Part shown: positions 16,779-25,808 of the stretch, in pieces | How the letters are laid out: each line of letters begins with the position of its first letter | How positions within the stretch are numbered: position 1 is the stretch's first letter | From: JBBKWH01 sp037968855 | Lineage (GTDB): Bacteria > Pseudomonadota > Gammaproteobacteria > Pseudomonadales > Moraxellaceae | Reading direction: 5' to 3' | DNA length: 64,000 nucleotides | NCBI GenBank assembly: GCA_037968855.1 | Contig: JBBKWH010000087.1 | Location: 35,430 to 99,429, forward strand | Position numbers and translations under genes: made by a program | The notes under the pieces: model-generated | Told to the model about the DNA's origin: nothing | Databases searched by the model: none | Seen by the model: only the letters and a program-made list of their open reading frames with translations

Positions 16779-19439
16779 ATGGCAGTTCGCAGGCGAATGA
16801 TCGCAGTACTCGGGGCAAGTCTATTATTGCCAGAGCTATCGCACGCGCTGACGGTCGGCCGCATCAACGTCCAATCGAATCTGGGCGAACCGTTTCGTGC
16901 TGAATTGGTGGTCAGCGATCTTGGCAGCCTCAGCGCCAATGACATCAAAGCCACTTTAGCCAACGAAAGCGACTTTACTCAACTGGGCATTAACCGCAGT
17001 GGCTATGCTGGCGCACTGAGCTTTAGCGTCCGTCCAGATGGCTCACGCGCCATTATTAGCATTCGTAGCCGCCAACCGCTTAATGATCCGTTCTTAGAGT
17101 TGGTGGTGCGCATTAGCGCAGGCAATAACGTGCGCTTGCAACAACTCACCGCCTTGATTAACCCGCCGGTCGTGCGTACCCCTGCCCAATTACCCAACTT
17201 GCCGACCGACACCAATCGAACGCCAGTGACCACACTGAACAACAACAACGTTCAACCCCGTCACAAAGAGCAAGCGCTCATTCCTATCTTGAGTGAGCCG
17301 CCACCTTTGATCGTGCCAGCCGAACCTGCTGCACCACTGATGACGCCCACTGAGCGTGCAACCGCCCCACGCTACGTGGTCAAGAGCAACGACTCGTTAT
17401 GGAAAATCGCCAGCGACCTGCAAAAAGAACGTAGCGAATCCGTTGGAACATTGATGAAGCAAATTCAGCAACTCAATAGCAATGCTTTTATCAATGGCGA
17501 TGCCAGCCAACTTAAAGCAGGTGCGACCTTGGTTTTGCCCAAAGGCGAAGAACAACAAGCCAGCTTGACACAAGATGTTGCACCGCTGGACACCCCACCA
17601 CCACCGGCCATAAAACCCAAGAAAATCACCGCACCACCGGTCGCCGCGCCCACCTTAAAACGTGGTGCACTGCCCACACCAGAGATGACACTAGTTGCAC
17701 CAACCCGTCAGGGTATGGCACAAGGGAATAGTACGTTGACCGGTCGCAGCTTGGGTGTACAACCCTTGTCGCGTGATCTGGCCACAAAAGTGGGCAACGC
17801 CCGCCAAAAAACCGCATCCCTCCGCCGAGAAGTGATCGAGCTGGATGCTCAAGTTACCGCCAACGACCAGAAGATCGCCATGCAAAATGCAAAACTCGCC
17901 GAGCTGGAACAACGGCTCAAAGCCCGCAAGGAAGCAAAGAAGCGCCTGATTATGAATAAAACTCCTGTTGTTGCCCTAACTGCAACTGGCTTGATGGGCG
18001 CACTGCTCAACAGCCCAGAAGCCCACGCCGCTCCAGAACAAGCCGCCCAAGCAGCAAACTCTGGTAGCGCCATGTGGATGATTATTGTTGCTGTGATTGT
18101 CGTGGTGGGTGCCATTGCCGCATTCGTCATGAAAGGCAAGAAAAAACCCACCACGCCACCAACCGCTCAGCCCAGCGCACGCCCCGCACCAAAGCCTGCG
18201 CGTCCGGTCTCACGACCAGAGGACACTGCTGCTAAAGCGCCAGAAGCCAAGCCTGCTGAAAAACCAGCGGCTGTTGTTGCACCCGTGGCTGAGCCGGTGG
18301 TGGCCAAAGAAAAACCAATGGTCACCGAAACCGTTGACCCGATTACTGAAGCGCAAGCCTTTATTTCGCGTGAACGCTATCCACAAGCAGTCGGCCTATT
18401 GACCAAAGCGATTGCCGTCGAGCCAAAGCGCAGTGACTTACTACTGCTGTTGCTGGACGTCTACGCCCGTCAAGATGACGTTACTGCGTTTGAAATTGAA
18501 CTGGTCAAGCTTGAAGCCTTAAATGACGCCGATGCGATTCGCTTGGCACATCAACTACGCGCCGATCTAACGCCGATTGCCGAAGAATCATCGTCAGAGG
18601 ATCTGCTGACTTTTACACCATCTACTCCTGCTGCACCGGTAGAAGAAAAAGCACCAACCACGCCGCCAATTGATCACCAACCGCTCGACTTTAGCCTCGA
18701 AAAACCGATCAATGACGGGACCAGCCCTGCGCTAGAGTTAGATCAAAATGACGACCGCGCATTTACACTCGACACTGCTGACACAGTAGAGCCGGTCGCA
18801 AAAGTCGAACCCGTCAGCACAGACAATCTTGATGCCCTTGCTGAGCTAGAAGACGAGTTCCGCACCAGTGGTATTCGTCCGGCACTAGATTTGTCTGAAG
18901 AACCGCTCACAGCGCTTGATCTTGAGCTACCAGCAGCACCAGCGCCAACCAGCACTGACGATGAGCCAGCCAAACTCGATTTTGATATTGATGGCTCATT
19001 TGATTTGGCTGATGATGCACCAGCACTCAAGTCAGGTACACCAGATAATCTGTCGGCAGGTTTTGATGATCTTGACTTTAGCTTGCCCTCTGACGAGCAA
19101 CTTAAGCCAGTTCCCAACACCGAAGCACTGTCGATTGAACAGCTAGAAGCCGCCAGCAGCAATGCCGCGATGGATAGTCAAGCAGATCATTTTGATGCCA
19201 TGCTAGACCAACCAAGCACCGACGTTTCATCGGATGGTAGCTTGAGTGGTCAATTGGCTTCGGAATTCTCATTCTTAAATGAGCAAGATGATCAGCAAGT
19301 CAATCTAGACTTGGCCCGTAGCTATGCCGACTTAGGCGAGCTACAAAGCGCCCGTGAACTGCTGGACGATGTTGTTGCCCATGGCAATACAGCTCAGCAA
19401 GATGATGCGCGCGACTTATTGTCCAAACTCGCCAGCTAA
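16779..19439 (+). CDS. fimV: FimV/HubP-family polar peptidoglycan-binding protein
   Basis: An 886-residue protein. A signal peptide (MAVRRRMIAVLGASLLLPELSHA) precedes the conserved FimV N-terminal domain (LTVGRINVQSNLGEPFRAEL). A LysM peptidoglycan-binding module spans about 198-254 (YVVKSNDSLWKIAS), then a coiled coil (about 335-390), a membrane segment near 431-450 (MWMIIVAVIVVVGAIAAFVM) and a long acidic cytoplasmic part with TPR-like repeats. It ends with the FimV C-terminal block NLDLARSYADLGELQSA. FimV organises cell poles and type IV pili in Pseudomonas. The start at 16779 gives an intact signal peptide and has AGGATC upstream; ATG 16725 is in frame but unlikely. Confidence 0.92.
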   Translation: MAVRRRMIAVLGASLLLPELSHALTVGRINVQSNLGEPFRAELVVSDLGSLSANDIKATLANESDFTQLGINRSGYAGALSFSVRPDGSRAIISIRSRQPLNDPFLELVVRISAGNNVRLQQLTALINPPVVRTPAQLPNLPTDTNRTPVTTLNNNNVQPRHKEQALIPILSEPPPLIVPAEPAAPLMTPTERATAPRYVVKSNDSLWKIASDLQKERSESVGTLMKQIQQLNSNAFINGDASQLKAGATLVLPKGEEQQASLTQDVAPLDTPPPPAIKPKKITAPPVAAPTLKRGALPTPEMTLVAPTRQGMAQGNSTLTGRSLGVQPLSRDLATKVGNARQKTASLRREVIELDAQVTANDQKIAMQNAKLAELEQRLKARKEAKKRLIMNKTPVVALTATGLMGALLNSPEAHAAPEQAAQAANSGSAMWMIIVAVIVVVGAIAAFVMKGKKKPTTPPTAQPSARPAPKPARPVSRPEDTAAKAPEAKPAEKPAAVVAPVAEPVVAKEKPMVTETVDPITEAQAFISRERYPQAVGLLTKAIAVEPKRSDLLLLLLDVYARQDDVTAFEIELVKLEALNDADAIRLAHQLRADLTPIAEESSSEDLLTFTPSTPAAPVEEKAPTTPPIDHQPLDFSLEKPINDGTSPALELDQNDDRAFTLDTADTVEPVAKVEPVSTDNLDALAELEDEFRTSGIRPALDLSEEPLTALDLELPAAPAPTSTDDEPAKLDFDIDGSFDLADDAPALKSGTPDNLSAGFDDLDFSLPSDEQLKPVPNTEALSIEQLEAASSNAAMDSQADHFDAMLDQPSTDVSSDGSLSGQLASEFSFLNEQDDQQVNLDLARSYADLGELQSARELLDDVVAHGNTAQQDDARDLLSKLAS

Positions 19440-19464
19440 TCTGATCGAGTGATCCACGTATCAG

Positions 19465-19490
19465 CAGGCGACTTTGGTCGCCTGTTTTTT
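19465..19490 (+). terminator. rho-independent terminator of fimV
   Basis: CAGGCGAC (19465-19472) pairs with GTCGCCTG (19477-19484) across TTTG, followed by six T and an AT-rich tail. It lies 25 bases after the fimV stop. Confidence 0.92.
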
Positions 19491-19528
19491 ATTTTATTGG
19501 ATAATGTTTTTGAGGAGTGTTGGGCAAG

Positions 19529-20608
19529 ATGCCTTTTTCAGCACATACCAGTCGTAGCACTTACGGACTGATCTATTGTGGTGGCACGTTTGGCTGTGTC
19601 GGCCAGCCGCTTGCACCGATGTCTGCCGAGCATTTTTTGCCTCATCTACAGCCTATTTTGTCTGAGCGACAAGATGCAACATGGCAGGTCCAGTCATTAA
19701 CCACCCTTAAAGACAGCAGCCAAGTCGAACCCTGTGATTGGCTCGACTTACTGCATCTGATTGTGTCGATGTATCAATCTGGTATTCGGCAGATCATCGT
19801 GATCCATGGCACCGACACACTGGCCTACACTGCCTGTTTTTTGGCCGAAGCATTGGTCGGTAGTGATTTAAATGTGGTGGTCACGGGTAGCCAGCTTCCG
19901 TTACTGCATGCCACAACACATGTTTTAGATCCTCATAGTGATGCCATTGATAACTTAACGGTTGCCTGCGCTGCACTGCATCAACAGCGTGCCGGTGTGC
20001 GCGTGGCATTTAATGGCGAAAGCTGGCATGCGCAGACCGTGCAAAAGGTACATAGCCGTGACCTCTCGGCCTTTGCTGGTCATTCACGCGCGGGATATCC
20101 TGCGGCCAGCTATCAGCAACTCTCCGACCGACAACGGCTACATTGGTTGGCAGACATGGATCAACGCCTGATCCATCTAGCCACCCAGCTTGGGCAAAGC
20201 CGTATTTCGGTCTATCATGCCGTGCCACAGCCGCTCGACCATAGTGCAAGACAACTTGAGCTGCTGCTGAGTGATCCACATGATGGCTTAATCTTGCTCG
20301 GCTATGGCTTGGGCAACTTTCCTGATCACCCACAGATTCGTGCTTTGCTTAAGCGTGCGCATCAGCAAGGCACGTTGGTGGTGTTATCCACCCAAGTGCC
20401 GTATGGCGGCACAGAATCACGCTATGCCGCTGGTGATTGGCTGTCTAGCATGGGTGTTCTGCCCTCGGCGCGGCTGACCCTCTCGGCGATTTATGCGCGC
20501 TTGGTCTGGCTGTGTGCCACCCGCGATACCCCTGCCGAACGGCGGCGGCGCTGGAGCACCTGTTTAAACGATACGCGAACCACTGCCCGTGATCAGCTAC
20601 TCGACTAA
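19529..20608 (+). CDS. L-asparaginase (cytoplasmic, type I-like)
   Basis: A 359-residue asparaginase that hydrolyses asparagine to aspartate and ammonia. The first catalytic Thr20 lies in YCGGTFGC and the second motif HGTDT (93-97) carries Thr95 and Asp96; the region FNGESWHAQTVQKVHSRDLSAF holds the conserved Lys. No signal peptide is present, which points to the cytoplasmic form. The first motif has CGGTFG in place of the common TGGTI, an ordinary variation within the superfamily. ATG 19529 is preferred over GTG 19517 because GAGGAG lies at a normal distance before it. It is separated from fimV by a terminator, so it has its own promoter. Relaxed glutaminase activity cannot be excluded. Confidence 0.85.
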   Translation: MPFSAHTSRSTYGLIYCGGTFGCVGQPLAPMSAEHFLPHLQPILSERQDATWQVQSLTTLKDSSQVEPCDWLDLLHLIVSMYQSGIRQIIVIHGTDTLAYTACFLAEALVGSDLNVVVTGSQLPLLHATTHVLDPHSDAIDNLTVACAALHQQRAGVRVAFNGESWHAQTVQKVHSRDLSAFAGHSRAGYPAASYQQLSDRQRLHWLADMDQRLIHLATQLGQSRISVYHAVPQPLDHSARQLELLLSDPHDGLILLGYGLGNFPDHPQIRALLKRAHQQGTLVVLSTQVPYGGTESRYAAGDWLSSMGVLPSARLTLSAIYARLVWLCATRDTPAERRRRWSTCLNDTRTTARDQLLD

Positions 20609-20683
20609 TCACGGATCAACACAACGCAACGCTTTTGGCTGTGGATCTTTTTAGCAGCCTTTGGAAAGGAGTCACCCTAGACC

Positions 20684-21475
20684 ATGCAACGTTGGGCCTT
20701 AGGCATCGAATTTTCGGGTAGACATTATCGCGGCTGGCAAACCCAGCAAGCAGGCATACCCAGCGTACAGCACACTTTGGAACAAGCCTTATCCAAAGTC
20801 GCTAATCATCCGGTGATCGTGCATGCGGCGGGTCGTACCGATGCAGGCGTACATGCCAGCAATATGATCGTGCATTTTGATACCGAGGCGATTCGTGCCG
20901 AACGCGGCTGGGTCATGGGCACCAATACTCTATTACCAGATGATATTGCCGTGCGCTGGATCAAGCCGATGCCAGACACGTTTCATGCGCGCTTTAAAGC
21001 CTGTGCCCGTCGTTATCGCTATGTGATCCTCAATCAACCCTTTCGACCTGCGCTGATGTCTGGTCAAGTGACTCACGTCTACCACACACTCAATGTGGCC
21101 AACATGCAAGCCGCCGCCGCCAAATTGGTTGGCACGCATGACTTCACCAGCTTTCGAGCGGTCGCCTGTCAATCCAACCAGCCGGTTCGACAGGTTAGCC
21201 ACTGCGAACTAATTCAGCATGGCCAGCTATTGGTGCTGGATATTCAAGCCAATGGTTTTTTGCATCACATGGTTCGTAATATTGTCGGCTCGCTGATTGA
21301 TGTCGGCACTGGCGAACAACCCGTGGAATGGTTTGATCATCTGCTACAGGTCAAAGATCGCAAACAAGCCGGCATTACCGCACCGCCCGATGGACTGTAT
21401 TTTATTAATGCCTATTATCCAGACCAGTTTGAACTTCCAGAAATCTCACTCGGCCCTGTGTGGCTGAACCTATAA
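20684..21475 (+). CDS. truA: tRNA pseudouridine synthase A
   Basis: A 263-residue enzyme that converts U38, U39 and U40 of the tRNA anticodon stem to pseudouridine. The catalytic Asp53 sits in AGRTDAGVHA (49-58); YRYVILN and LDIQANGFLHHMVRNIVG are further family blocks. Start MQRWALGIEF is typical and is preceded by AAAGGAG. It lies after the asparaginase gene in a plus-strand run that corresponds to the asd-fimV-truA region of Pseudomonas. Confidence 0.96.
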   Translation: MQRWALGIEFSGRHYRGWQTQQAGIPSVQHTLEQALSKVANHPVIVHAAGRTDAGVHASNMIVHFDTEAIRAERGWVMGTNTLLPDDIAVRWIKPMPDTFHARFKACARRYRYVILNQPFRPALMSGQVTHVYHTLNVANMQAAAAKLVGTHDFTSFRAVACQSNQPVRQVSHCELIQHGQLLVLDIQANGFLHHMVRNIVGSLIDVGTGEQPVEWFDHLLQVKDRKQAGITAPPDGLYFINAYYPDQFELPEISLGPVWLNL

Positions 21476-21494
21476 CCACCTCAACGCACACGCA

Positions 21495-21656
21495 TTAATG
21501 CGACAGATTCACCACCAGCACATGCGCGACATACATCAACGCCACCACCAACGCGCTGTGTTGGCCTGCCTTTGTCCACGATTTTTTCTTGGTCAGCACG
21601 CCTAAACCGGCTAACAATAAAGCCGCCACAAACACCACCTTATAGACCAACAACAT
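21495..21656 (-). CDS. 53-residue membrane protein of unknown function
   Basis: A short frame between truA and the AraC gene encodes a protein beginning MLLVYKVVFVAALLLAGLG and ending HVLVVNLSH, with two hydrophobic segments (about residues 2-20 and 37-51) separated by a basic hinge (TKKKSWTKAGQH). The ATG at 21656 has GGGGG six bases upstream; an in-frame ATG at 21671 lacks a site. The regular two-segment pattern with an intervening positive loop suggests a real hairpin membrane protein with both ends in the periplasm. It runs into truA convergently and lies just beyond the AraC-gene terminator, so it needs its own promoter. Function is unknown. Confidence 0.6.
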   Translation of the reverse strand: MLLVYKVVFVAALLLAGLGVLTKKKSWTKAGQHSALVVALMYVAHVLVVNLSH

Positions 21657-21686
21657 ATACGCCCCCACCATGCCACAACATCATGC

Positions 21687-21716
21687 AAAAAAAACAGGGC
21701 GACTGACTGCGCCCTG
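21687..21716 (-). terminator. rho-independent terminator of the AraC-family gene
   Basis: CAGGGCG (21695-21701) and CGCCCTG (21710-21716) pair around an eight-base loop; read on the minus strand the stem is followed by eight T (21687-21694). It lies 25 bases after the regulator's stop codon. Confidence 0.88.
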
Positions 21717-21740
21717 CTGATGGATTTGGCTGATCAAAGA

Positions 21741-22751
21741 CTAACGCTGCTTACGCTTACGATACTCAACCGGCGTCTCATTGGTCCAGCGCTTAAATGC
21801 CCGATAAAAGGTACTTGGCTCAGAAAATCCGGTCAAATACACAATCCGCTCGACACTCTCGTGGGTTTGCGACAACAAGCGCTTGGCCAGCCGACAGCGA
21901 TAATCCGACAAGATTTGCTGAAAACTGGTATCCGCCTCAGACAACTGGGTCCGTAAGCGGCGGGCAGGCATTTTGAGTCGATTCGCCACGGTCTCAAGCG
22001 AGGTATCACCACTTTCTAATGTTGCCCCAATCGCCCGACGTACCTCGGCAACCAAGTCAAAACGCGCCAACTCTTGCAGCTTCTCTAACGCCAATTGCTC
22101 GTGTAAGCGCAGCAACTCTGGCTCGGATTGCCACAACGGATGATCCAAAATTGAACGATCAAAGTACAAGCGGGTTTCAGCCTGTCCCATAACGACCGGA
22201 CAACCATACGCACGTTGATACTCTTCTGGCGTCGCACCCTCTGGATAGTCCAACTCGATACAAATTGGCTGAAAACGCCCCTCGGTGACAAAGCGAAAAA
22301 ATCGCAACACGCCCATGAGCAAACATTCGGTAAAATGGCGCAACACACTTAAATCAGAATACTGCGCAGGGCCATTGGTCAAATAGCACTGATCCCCGTC
22401 AATCACCAAGTTGGCATGCAGCGCATCACTGACCAAACGCTGATAGGCCAAAGCCCGATCCAAGCCCCCGCCAAACGACGTACTACTCATAAACAAGTAT
22501 TCAATCACTTGTCCACGATATAGTGGCAAATGCTCGCCTAAATGTAGACCAACATCCGCGTCCCCGCTGAGATCTTCGGCAGCGTGCCAAAATGCGACTT
22601 GGGCATACAATGGTGTCCTTGCGCTGGTTTCGACCTGCGCCATTGCCACGCCAGCTCGACCCAAAATTTCCTCAGTCGGCAAACCTGCTCGACGCATGGC
22701 CTGATAGACCAAGCGAAAAAGAATGGCGGCATCCGTTAGCTCACCAGTCAT
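21741..22751 (-). CDS. AraC-family transcriptional regulator
   Basis: A 336-residue regulator. The N-terminal ~200 residues match the arabinose-binding-like effector domain seen in OruR/ArgR-type regulators (LRHFTECLLMGVLRFF and the ELDYPEG and EEYQRAYGCPVVMGQ blocks). The C-terminal ~100 residues hold the two helix-turn-helix motifs (LETVANRLKMPARRLRTQLSE and VERIVYLTGFSEPSTFYRAFKRWTNETPVEYR). ATG 22751 with GGGGTG upstream is preferred to an upstream in-frame start at 22946, which would add 65 residues not typical for the family. The effector and targets are unknown; the divergent neighbour is a small lipoprotein gene about 200 bases away. Confidence 0.9.
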   Translation of the reverse strand: MTGELTDAAILFRLVYQAMRRAGLPTEEILGRAGVAMAQVETSARTPLYAQVAFWHAAEDLSGDADVGLHLGEHLPLYRGQVIEYLFMSSTSFGGGLDRALAYQRLVSDALHANLVIDGDQCYLTNGPAQYSDLSVLRHFTECLLMGVLRFFRFVTEGRFQPICIELDYPEGATPEEYQRAYGCPVVMGQAETRLYFDRSILDHPLWQSEPELLRLHEQLALEKLQELARFDLVAEVRRAIGATLESGDTSLETVANRLKMPARRLRTQLSEADTSFQQILSDYRCRLAKRLLSQTHESVERIVYLTGFSEPSTFYRAFKRWTNETPVEYRKRKQR

Positions 22752-22946
22752 GACCACACCCCATAGACAAAGTCGATCAATACGATTGGCTACCATGCCA
22801 GATTCAGCATTTATTGGCAAAAAAAACGTGCTGCAAATCGTCAAAAAACAGCGTGATGTATCACAATCACTACCCGAATATGACTTGAGCGCAATCAAAC
22901 GGAGTCTTACACTGAATTTAACGACTCGATCTTTTTGGAATAACAC

Positions 22947-23393
22947 ATGAAGCGCGCCTTACAACTCACCAGTTTGATTGGTCTTGCTGCTCTATTTTCT
23001 GGTTGCCAACATCTGCACCTCACGCCATCTGCCAGTCAAACCAGCGTAGCTCCCACAACATCAACCGAACAATCGGCCAGCACACCTACCAAAAAACCCA
23101 TATTTAACCTTGGTAGTGCTTTACCTTGGAGCAAAAGCGCCGAATCACTGCATGACTATCAAGCCAAATGCTTGGCCAAAAGCAGACTACACCAGCCACA
23201 ACTGTCGGGTAATTTGATCAATACCCCACGTTATGCCTTGGTCACGCTACAACGCGCATCCAATATTATGACCGGTGGCGAGCTGTGCATTGTCAACAAA
23301 ATCACCCATAGCGTTGAAATCACCGCGATCGACAATCTGGAATATATTCCACATGCCAACGTCGGCAAAAACAGCCTAGCCGCTGCGCAGTAA
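22947..23393 (+). CDS. small lipoprotein of unknown function
   Basis: A 148-residue protein with a lipoprotein signal (MKRALQLTSLIGLAALFSGC, lipobox FSGC, acylated Cys20). A Ser/Thr/Pro-rich linker of about 40 residues leads to a folded part of about 80 residues with one further pair of cysteines (AKCLAK and GELCIVN) that may form a disulfide. Gln at +2 predicts the outer membrane. It is divergent from the AraC-type gene, and no family is recognised. Confidence 0.72.
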   Translation: MKRALQLTSLIGLAALFSGCQHLHLTPSASQTSVAPTTSTEQSASTPTKKPIFNLGSALPWSKSAESLHDYQAKCLAKSRLHQPQLSGNLINTPRYALVTLQRASNIMTGGELCIVNKITHSVEITAIDNLEYIPHANVGKNSLAAAQ

Positions 23394-23496
23394 TCAGCAA
23401 CAAACTGGCACATATTGAACAAATCGGCTGATCGGCTGTGGCATCGACAGCCGTCTTAGGCTCTACAAAATAACAGGAGAACCGCCTGTTGCTTTC

Positions 23497-23525
23497 TTGA
23501 TCTGTCCTTGACAACTGTATATAAT
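23497..23525 (+). promoter_or_regulatory. sigma-70-type promoter of infA
   Basis: TTGATC (23497-23502) and TATAAT (23520-23525) are separated by 17 bases, placing the start about 25 bases upstream of the infA ATG. The TTGACA at 23508 is too close to this -10 element to pair with it. Confidence 0.7.
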
Positions 23526-23555
23526 ATGTGCCTTTCCTATTTCACTGGGTAGGCT

Positions 23556-23777
23556 ATGGCCAACAAAGAAGAACTCATTGAGTTCGAGGGCGTCGTCACC
23601 GAGACGTTGCCAAACACCATGTTTCGTGTCCGTTTAGAAAACGGTCATGAAGTGATTGCACACATTTCTGGCAAGATGCGTAAGCACTATATCCGGATCT
23701 TGACTGGTGACAGCGTAAAGGTCGAAATGACCCCATACGATCTGTCCAAAGGTCGCATCACTTACCGCGCTCGCTAA
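23556..23777 (+). CDS. infA: translation initiation factor IF-1
   Basis: A 73-residue OB-fold protein that occupies the ribosomal A site during initiation. The core VVTETLPNTMFRVRLENGHE and HISGKMRKHYIRILTGDSVKVEMTPYDLSKGRITYR is almost identical to the E. coli protein. It stands alone between its own promoter and terminator. Confidence 0.98.
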   Translation: MANKEELIEFEGVVTETLPNTMFRVRLENGHEVIAHISGKMRKHYIRILTGDSVKVEMTPYDLSKGRITYRAR

Positions 23778-23790
23778 GCGAATCGCGTTG

Positions 23791-23818
23791 AAAAAAGCCG
23801 CACTATTGCGGCTTTTTT
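23791..23818. terminator. bidirectional terminator between infA and ureJ
   Basis: GCCGCA (23797-23802) pairs with TGCGGC (23807-23812) across CTAT, flanked by six A and six T. It serves infA on the plus strand and the end of the urease transcription unit on the minus strand, 30 bases beyond the ureJ stop. Confidence 0.92.
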
Positions 23819-23847
23819 ACGTTTTTTGATCTTGGCTTAAAGCACTT

Positions 23848-24435
23848 TTAGCCCAAGCAGGCAGCAGCGACGCCAACCGCCACCACACGCGGCGACCATT
23901 TGACCCATACTTGCTGACGCAAAGCCTGACCAATTGCCGTACCTGCCATATACAATACAGACATACTGATCAACATACCCGCAGCAAAGGCCCATGGATT
24001 GAGTGCTGCAGGAATCTCTGCCCCATGCGCCATGCCATGAAAACCACCGAGCACGCCCAATAACGCCAGTACAGCAGGCCGCGATTGCTGCCACAACGCC
24101 ACGGCCAACAATAGCAACGACGCCACAATCCCTACCTCAGCCCCCGCCTTCATCAATGACAGATTGGCCATCACAGCCGATACCGCCAAGGCAAAGCCCA
24201 CACCGAGCGAGGCCAGCAATCCCAATAGCCCCAAGCCTTTACCATGCTGTTGTGCTTTTGCCATTAACAAACCAAGACCCAAGGCCATCATCAAATGATC
24301 AAGACCACCGAATGGATGCAGCAGACCTTGTAGCAAGGCTGATCCGTGTCCGTCATGACCGGTATGGGCCAATGCAGCGCTTGACGCCAATACAGCCAGC
24401 ATCGGTACCAATGTCATCCGCATCATCGTTGACAT
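23848..24435 (-). CDS. ureJ: HupE/UreJ family nickel permease
   Basis: A 195-residue protein with an N-terminal signal-like segment, a His-rich periplasmic start (AHTGHDGHG) and the family motif HPFGGLDHLMMAL, then about five further hydrophobic segments (LGLLGLLASLGVGFALAVSA, VGIVASLLLLAVALW and others) with GGFHGMAHGAE. HupE/UreJ proteins import nickel, here for urease. The ATG at 24435 is chosen because GGGGAGG lies six bases upstream; the ATG at 24441 directly abuts that site. It is the last gene of the urea cluster. Confidence 0.9.
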   Translation of the reverse strand: MSTMMRMTLVPMLAVLASSAALAHTGHDGHGSALLQGLLHPFGGLDHLMMALGLGLLMAKAQQHGKGLGLLGLLASLGVGFALAVSAVMANLSLMKAGAEVGIVASLLLLAVALWQQSRPAVLALLGVLGGFHGMAHGAEIPAALNPWAFAAGMLISMSVLYMAGTAIGQALRQQVWVKWSPRVVAVGVAAACLG

Positions 24436-24458
24436 GTTCATCCTCCCCCCCCCTCGCG

Positions 24459-25073
24459 TTAAACCGTTAATAAGCCTTGTTTTTCAATAAAGGCAATAAT
24501 CTCGGCCAAGCCATCACCGGTTTTCATATTGCTAAACAAGAAGGGCCGCTCGCCACGCATGCGCTTGGCATCTTGCGCCATCACCTCAAGCGATGCGCCA
24601 ACCATTGGGGCAAGATCAGTCTTGTTGATAATCAACAAATCCGACTTGGTAATACCCGGCCCACCTTTACGCGGAATTTTTTCGCCAGCGGCCACGTCGA
24701 TCACATACAAGGTCAAGTCCGACAACTCTGGGCTAAAAGTTGCCGCCAAGTTATCGCCACCACTTTCGATCAAGATTAACTGTAGACCGTCAAATGCTTG
24801 ATTTAAATCTGCAATCGCGGCCAAGTTAATCGAGGCATCCTCACGGATCGCGGTATGCGGACAACCGCCGGTTTCAACACCAATAATCCGATCCGGCGAC
24901 ATGGCCTCATTGCGGGTCAAAAAATTAGCATCTTCTTTGGTGTAAATGTCATTGGTCACCACCGCCATGTTGTAACGCTCACGCAGCGCACGACATAGAT
25001 TTAAGGTTAAGGCAGTTTTGCCAGACCCCACAGGGCCACCAATTCCAACGCGTAACGGCGAACGCTCAGTCAT
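24459..25073 (-). CDS. ureG: urease accessory GTPase UreG
   Basis: A 204-residue SIMIBI-class GTPase that delivers nickel during urease maturation. The P-loop GPVGSGKT is at residues 13-20; the nickel-binding CPH motif is present (VETGGCPHTAIREDAS), as are ESGGDNLAATFSP and the NKTD guanine-specificity motif. It follows ureF by 45 bases and precedes ureJ. Confidence 0.97.
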   Translation of the reverse strand: MTERSPLRVGIGGPVGSGKTALTLNLCRALRERYNMAVVTNDIYTKEDANFLTRNEAMSPDRIIGVETGGCPHTAIREDASINLAAIADLNQAFDGLQLILIESGGDNLAATFSPELSDLTLYVIDVAAGEKIPRKGGPGITKSDLLIINKTDLAPMVGASLEVMAQDAKRMRGERPFLFSNMKTGDGLAEIIAFIEKQGLLTV

Positions 25074-25118
25074 CTCTTATCCTTTGATTACATCAACAAA
25101 AATCACAGTCCAACATCT

Positions 25119-25808
25119 TTATGACCGGAACAAGCGCGAATACTGCCGTTCATGGCCCATCGACAACATGGCCAAATTGGGCAAGCTATTACTCAGCAAG
25201 CGATCATCTTGCAAGACCTGCTCAACGGCGTTTTCAATCTGCGCCTGCAATGCCCAGAGCACCCGCTGCCCACTCATCTGGCCCAACGGAACGGTTTTGA
25301 CCACCGCTAACACTTGGTTTTCTAGCACGGTAAACGCATATGCACTTAAACACTCGGCCACCGGCAAGCCCAATTGTGCCGTTAACCGCGCATACACGGG
25401 CAAAAATCCATACTGCTTATCCACCAGCACTGGCTGATTCAGCACGCCAGTCATCCACGCATTCAGCGAAAAAGCCAATTGCCGTGTTTCGGCCAGTAGT
25501 TCGCGGCTTTCACGGCTGGCGGCGTAACGCTGCGCCAAGGCCATAAATACAGCCTGATCGTCTGCGGCTTGCATCATCTGCGCCAACATTGGCAGCTCAT
25601 AACGCTGCAACATCAAGGCCAATACATCCGACAAAAAGGCCAAAGTCGAGGCTTCGTCCCGAATCAAGCCAGTCTCAATCGCGCTCTCCACCCCTTGCGA
25701 ATAGCAATACGCGCCAATCGGTAGTGCAGTTGATGACAGCAACAACAGACGCAATAAGCTAGAAGGCGTTGTGACCGCTGGACTTGCTGTCATTGGGTTA
25801 GTGTCCAT
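25119..25808 (-). CDS. ureF: urease accessory protein UreF
   Basis: A 229-residue helical protein that couples UreG to the apo-urease/UreD complex. The block STALPIGAYCYSQGVESAIE near residue 30 and the later LAYAFTVLENQ-like helices are typical of the family. The start lies inside the end of ureE (11-base overlap), showing coupled translation. A second in-frame ATG at 25793 is possible. Confidence 0.93.
   Translation of the reverse strand: MDTNPMTASPAVTTPSSLLRLLLLSSTALPIGAYCYSQGVESAIETGLIRDEASTLAFLSDVLALMLQRYELPMLAQMMQAADDQAVFMALAQRYAASRESRELLAETRQLAFSLNAWMTGVLNQPVLVDKQYGFLPVYARLTAQLGLPVAECLSAYAFTVLENQVLAVVKTVPLGQMSGQRVLWALQAQIENAVEQVLQDDRLLSNSLPNLAMLSMGHERQYSRLFRS

Noticed and set aside
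18743..19162. Open frame antisense to fimV (139 codons, Ser-rich)
   Set aside because: It is the mirror of the acidic, repetitive fimV coding sequence; it lacks a ribosome binding site and fimV is clearly the gene.
23508..23513. TTGACA as the -35 element of infA
   Set aside because: Only six bases separate it from the TATAAT at 23520; TTGATC at 23497 has the correct 17-base spacing.
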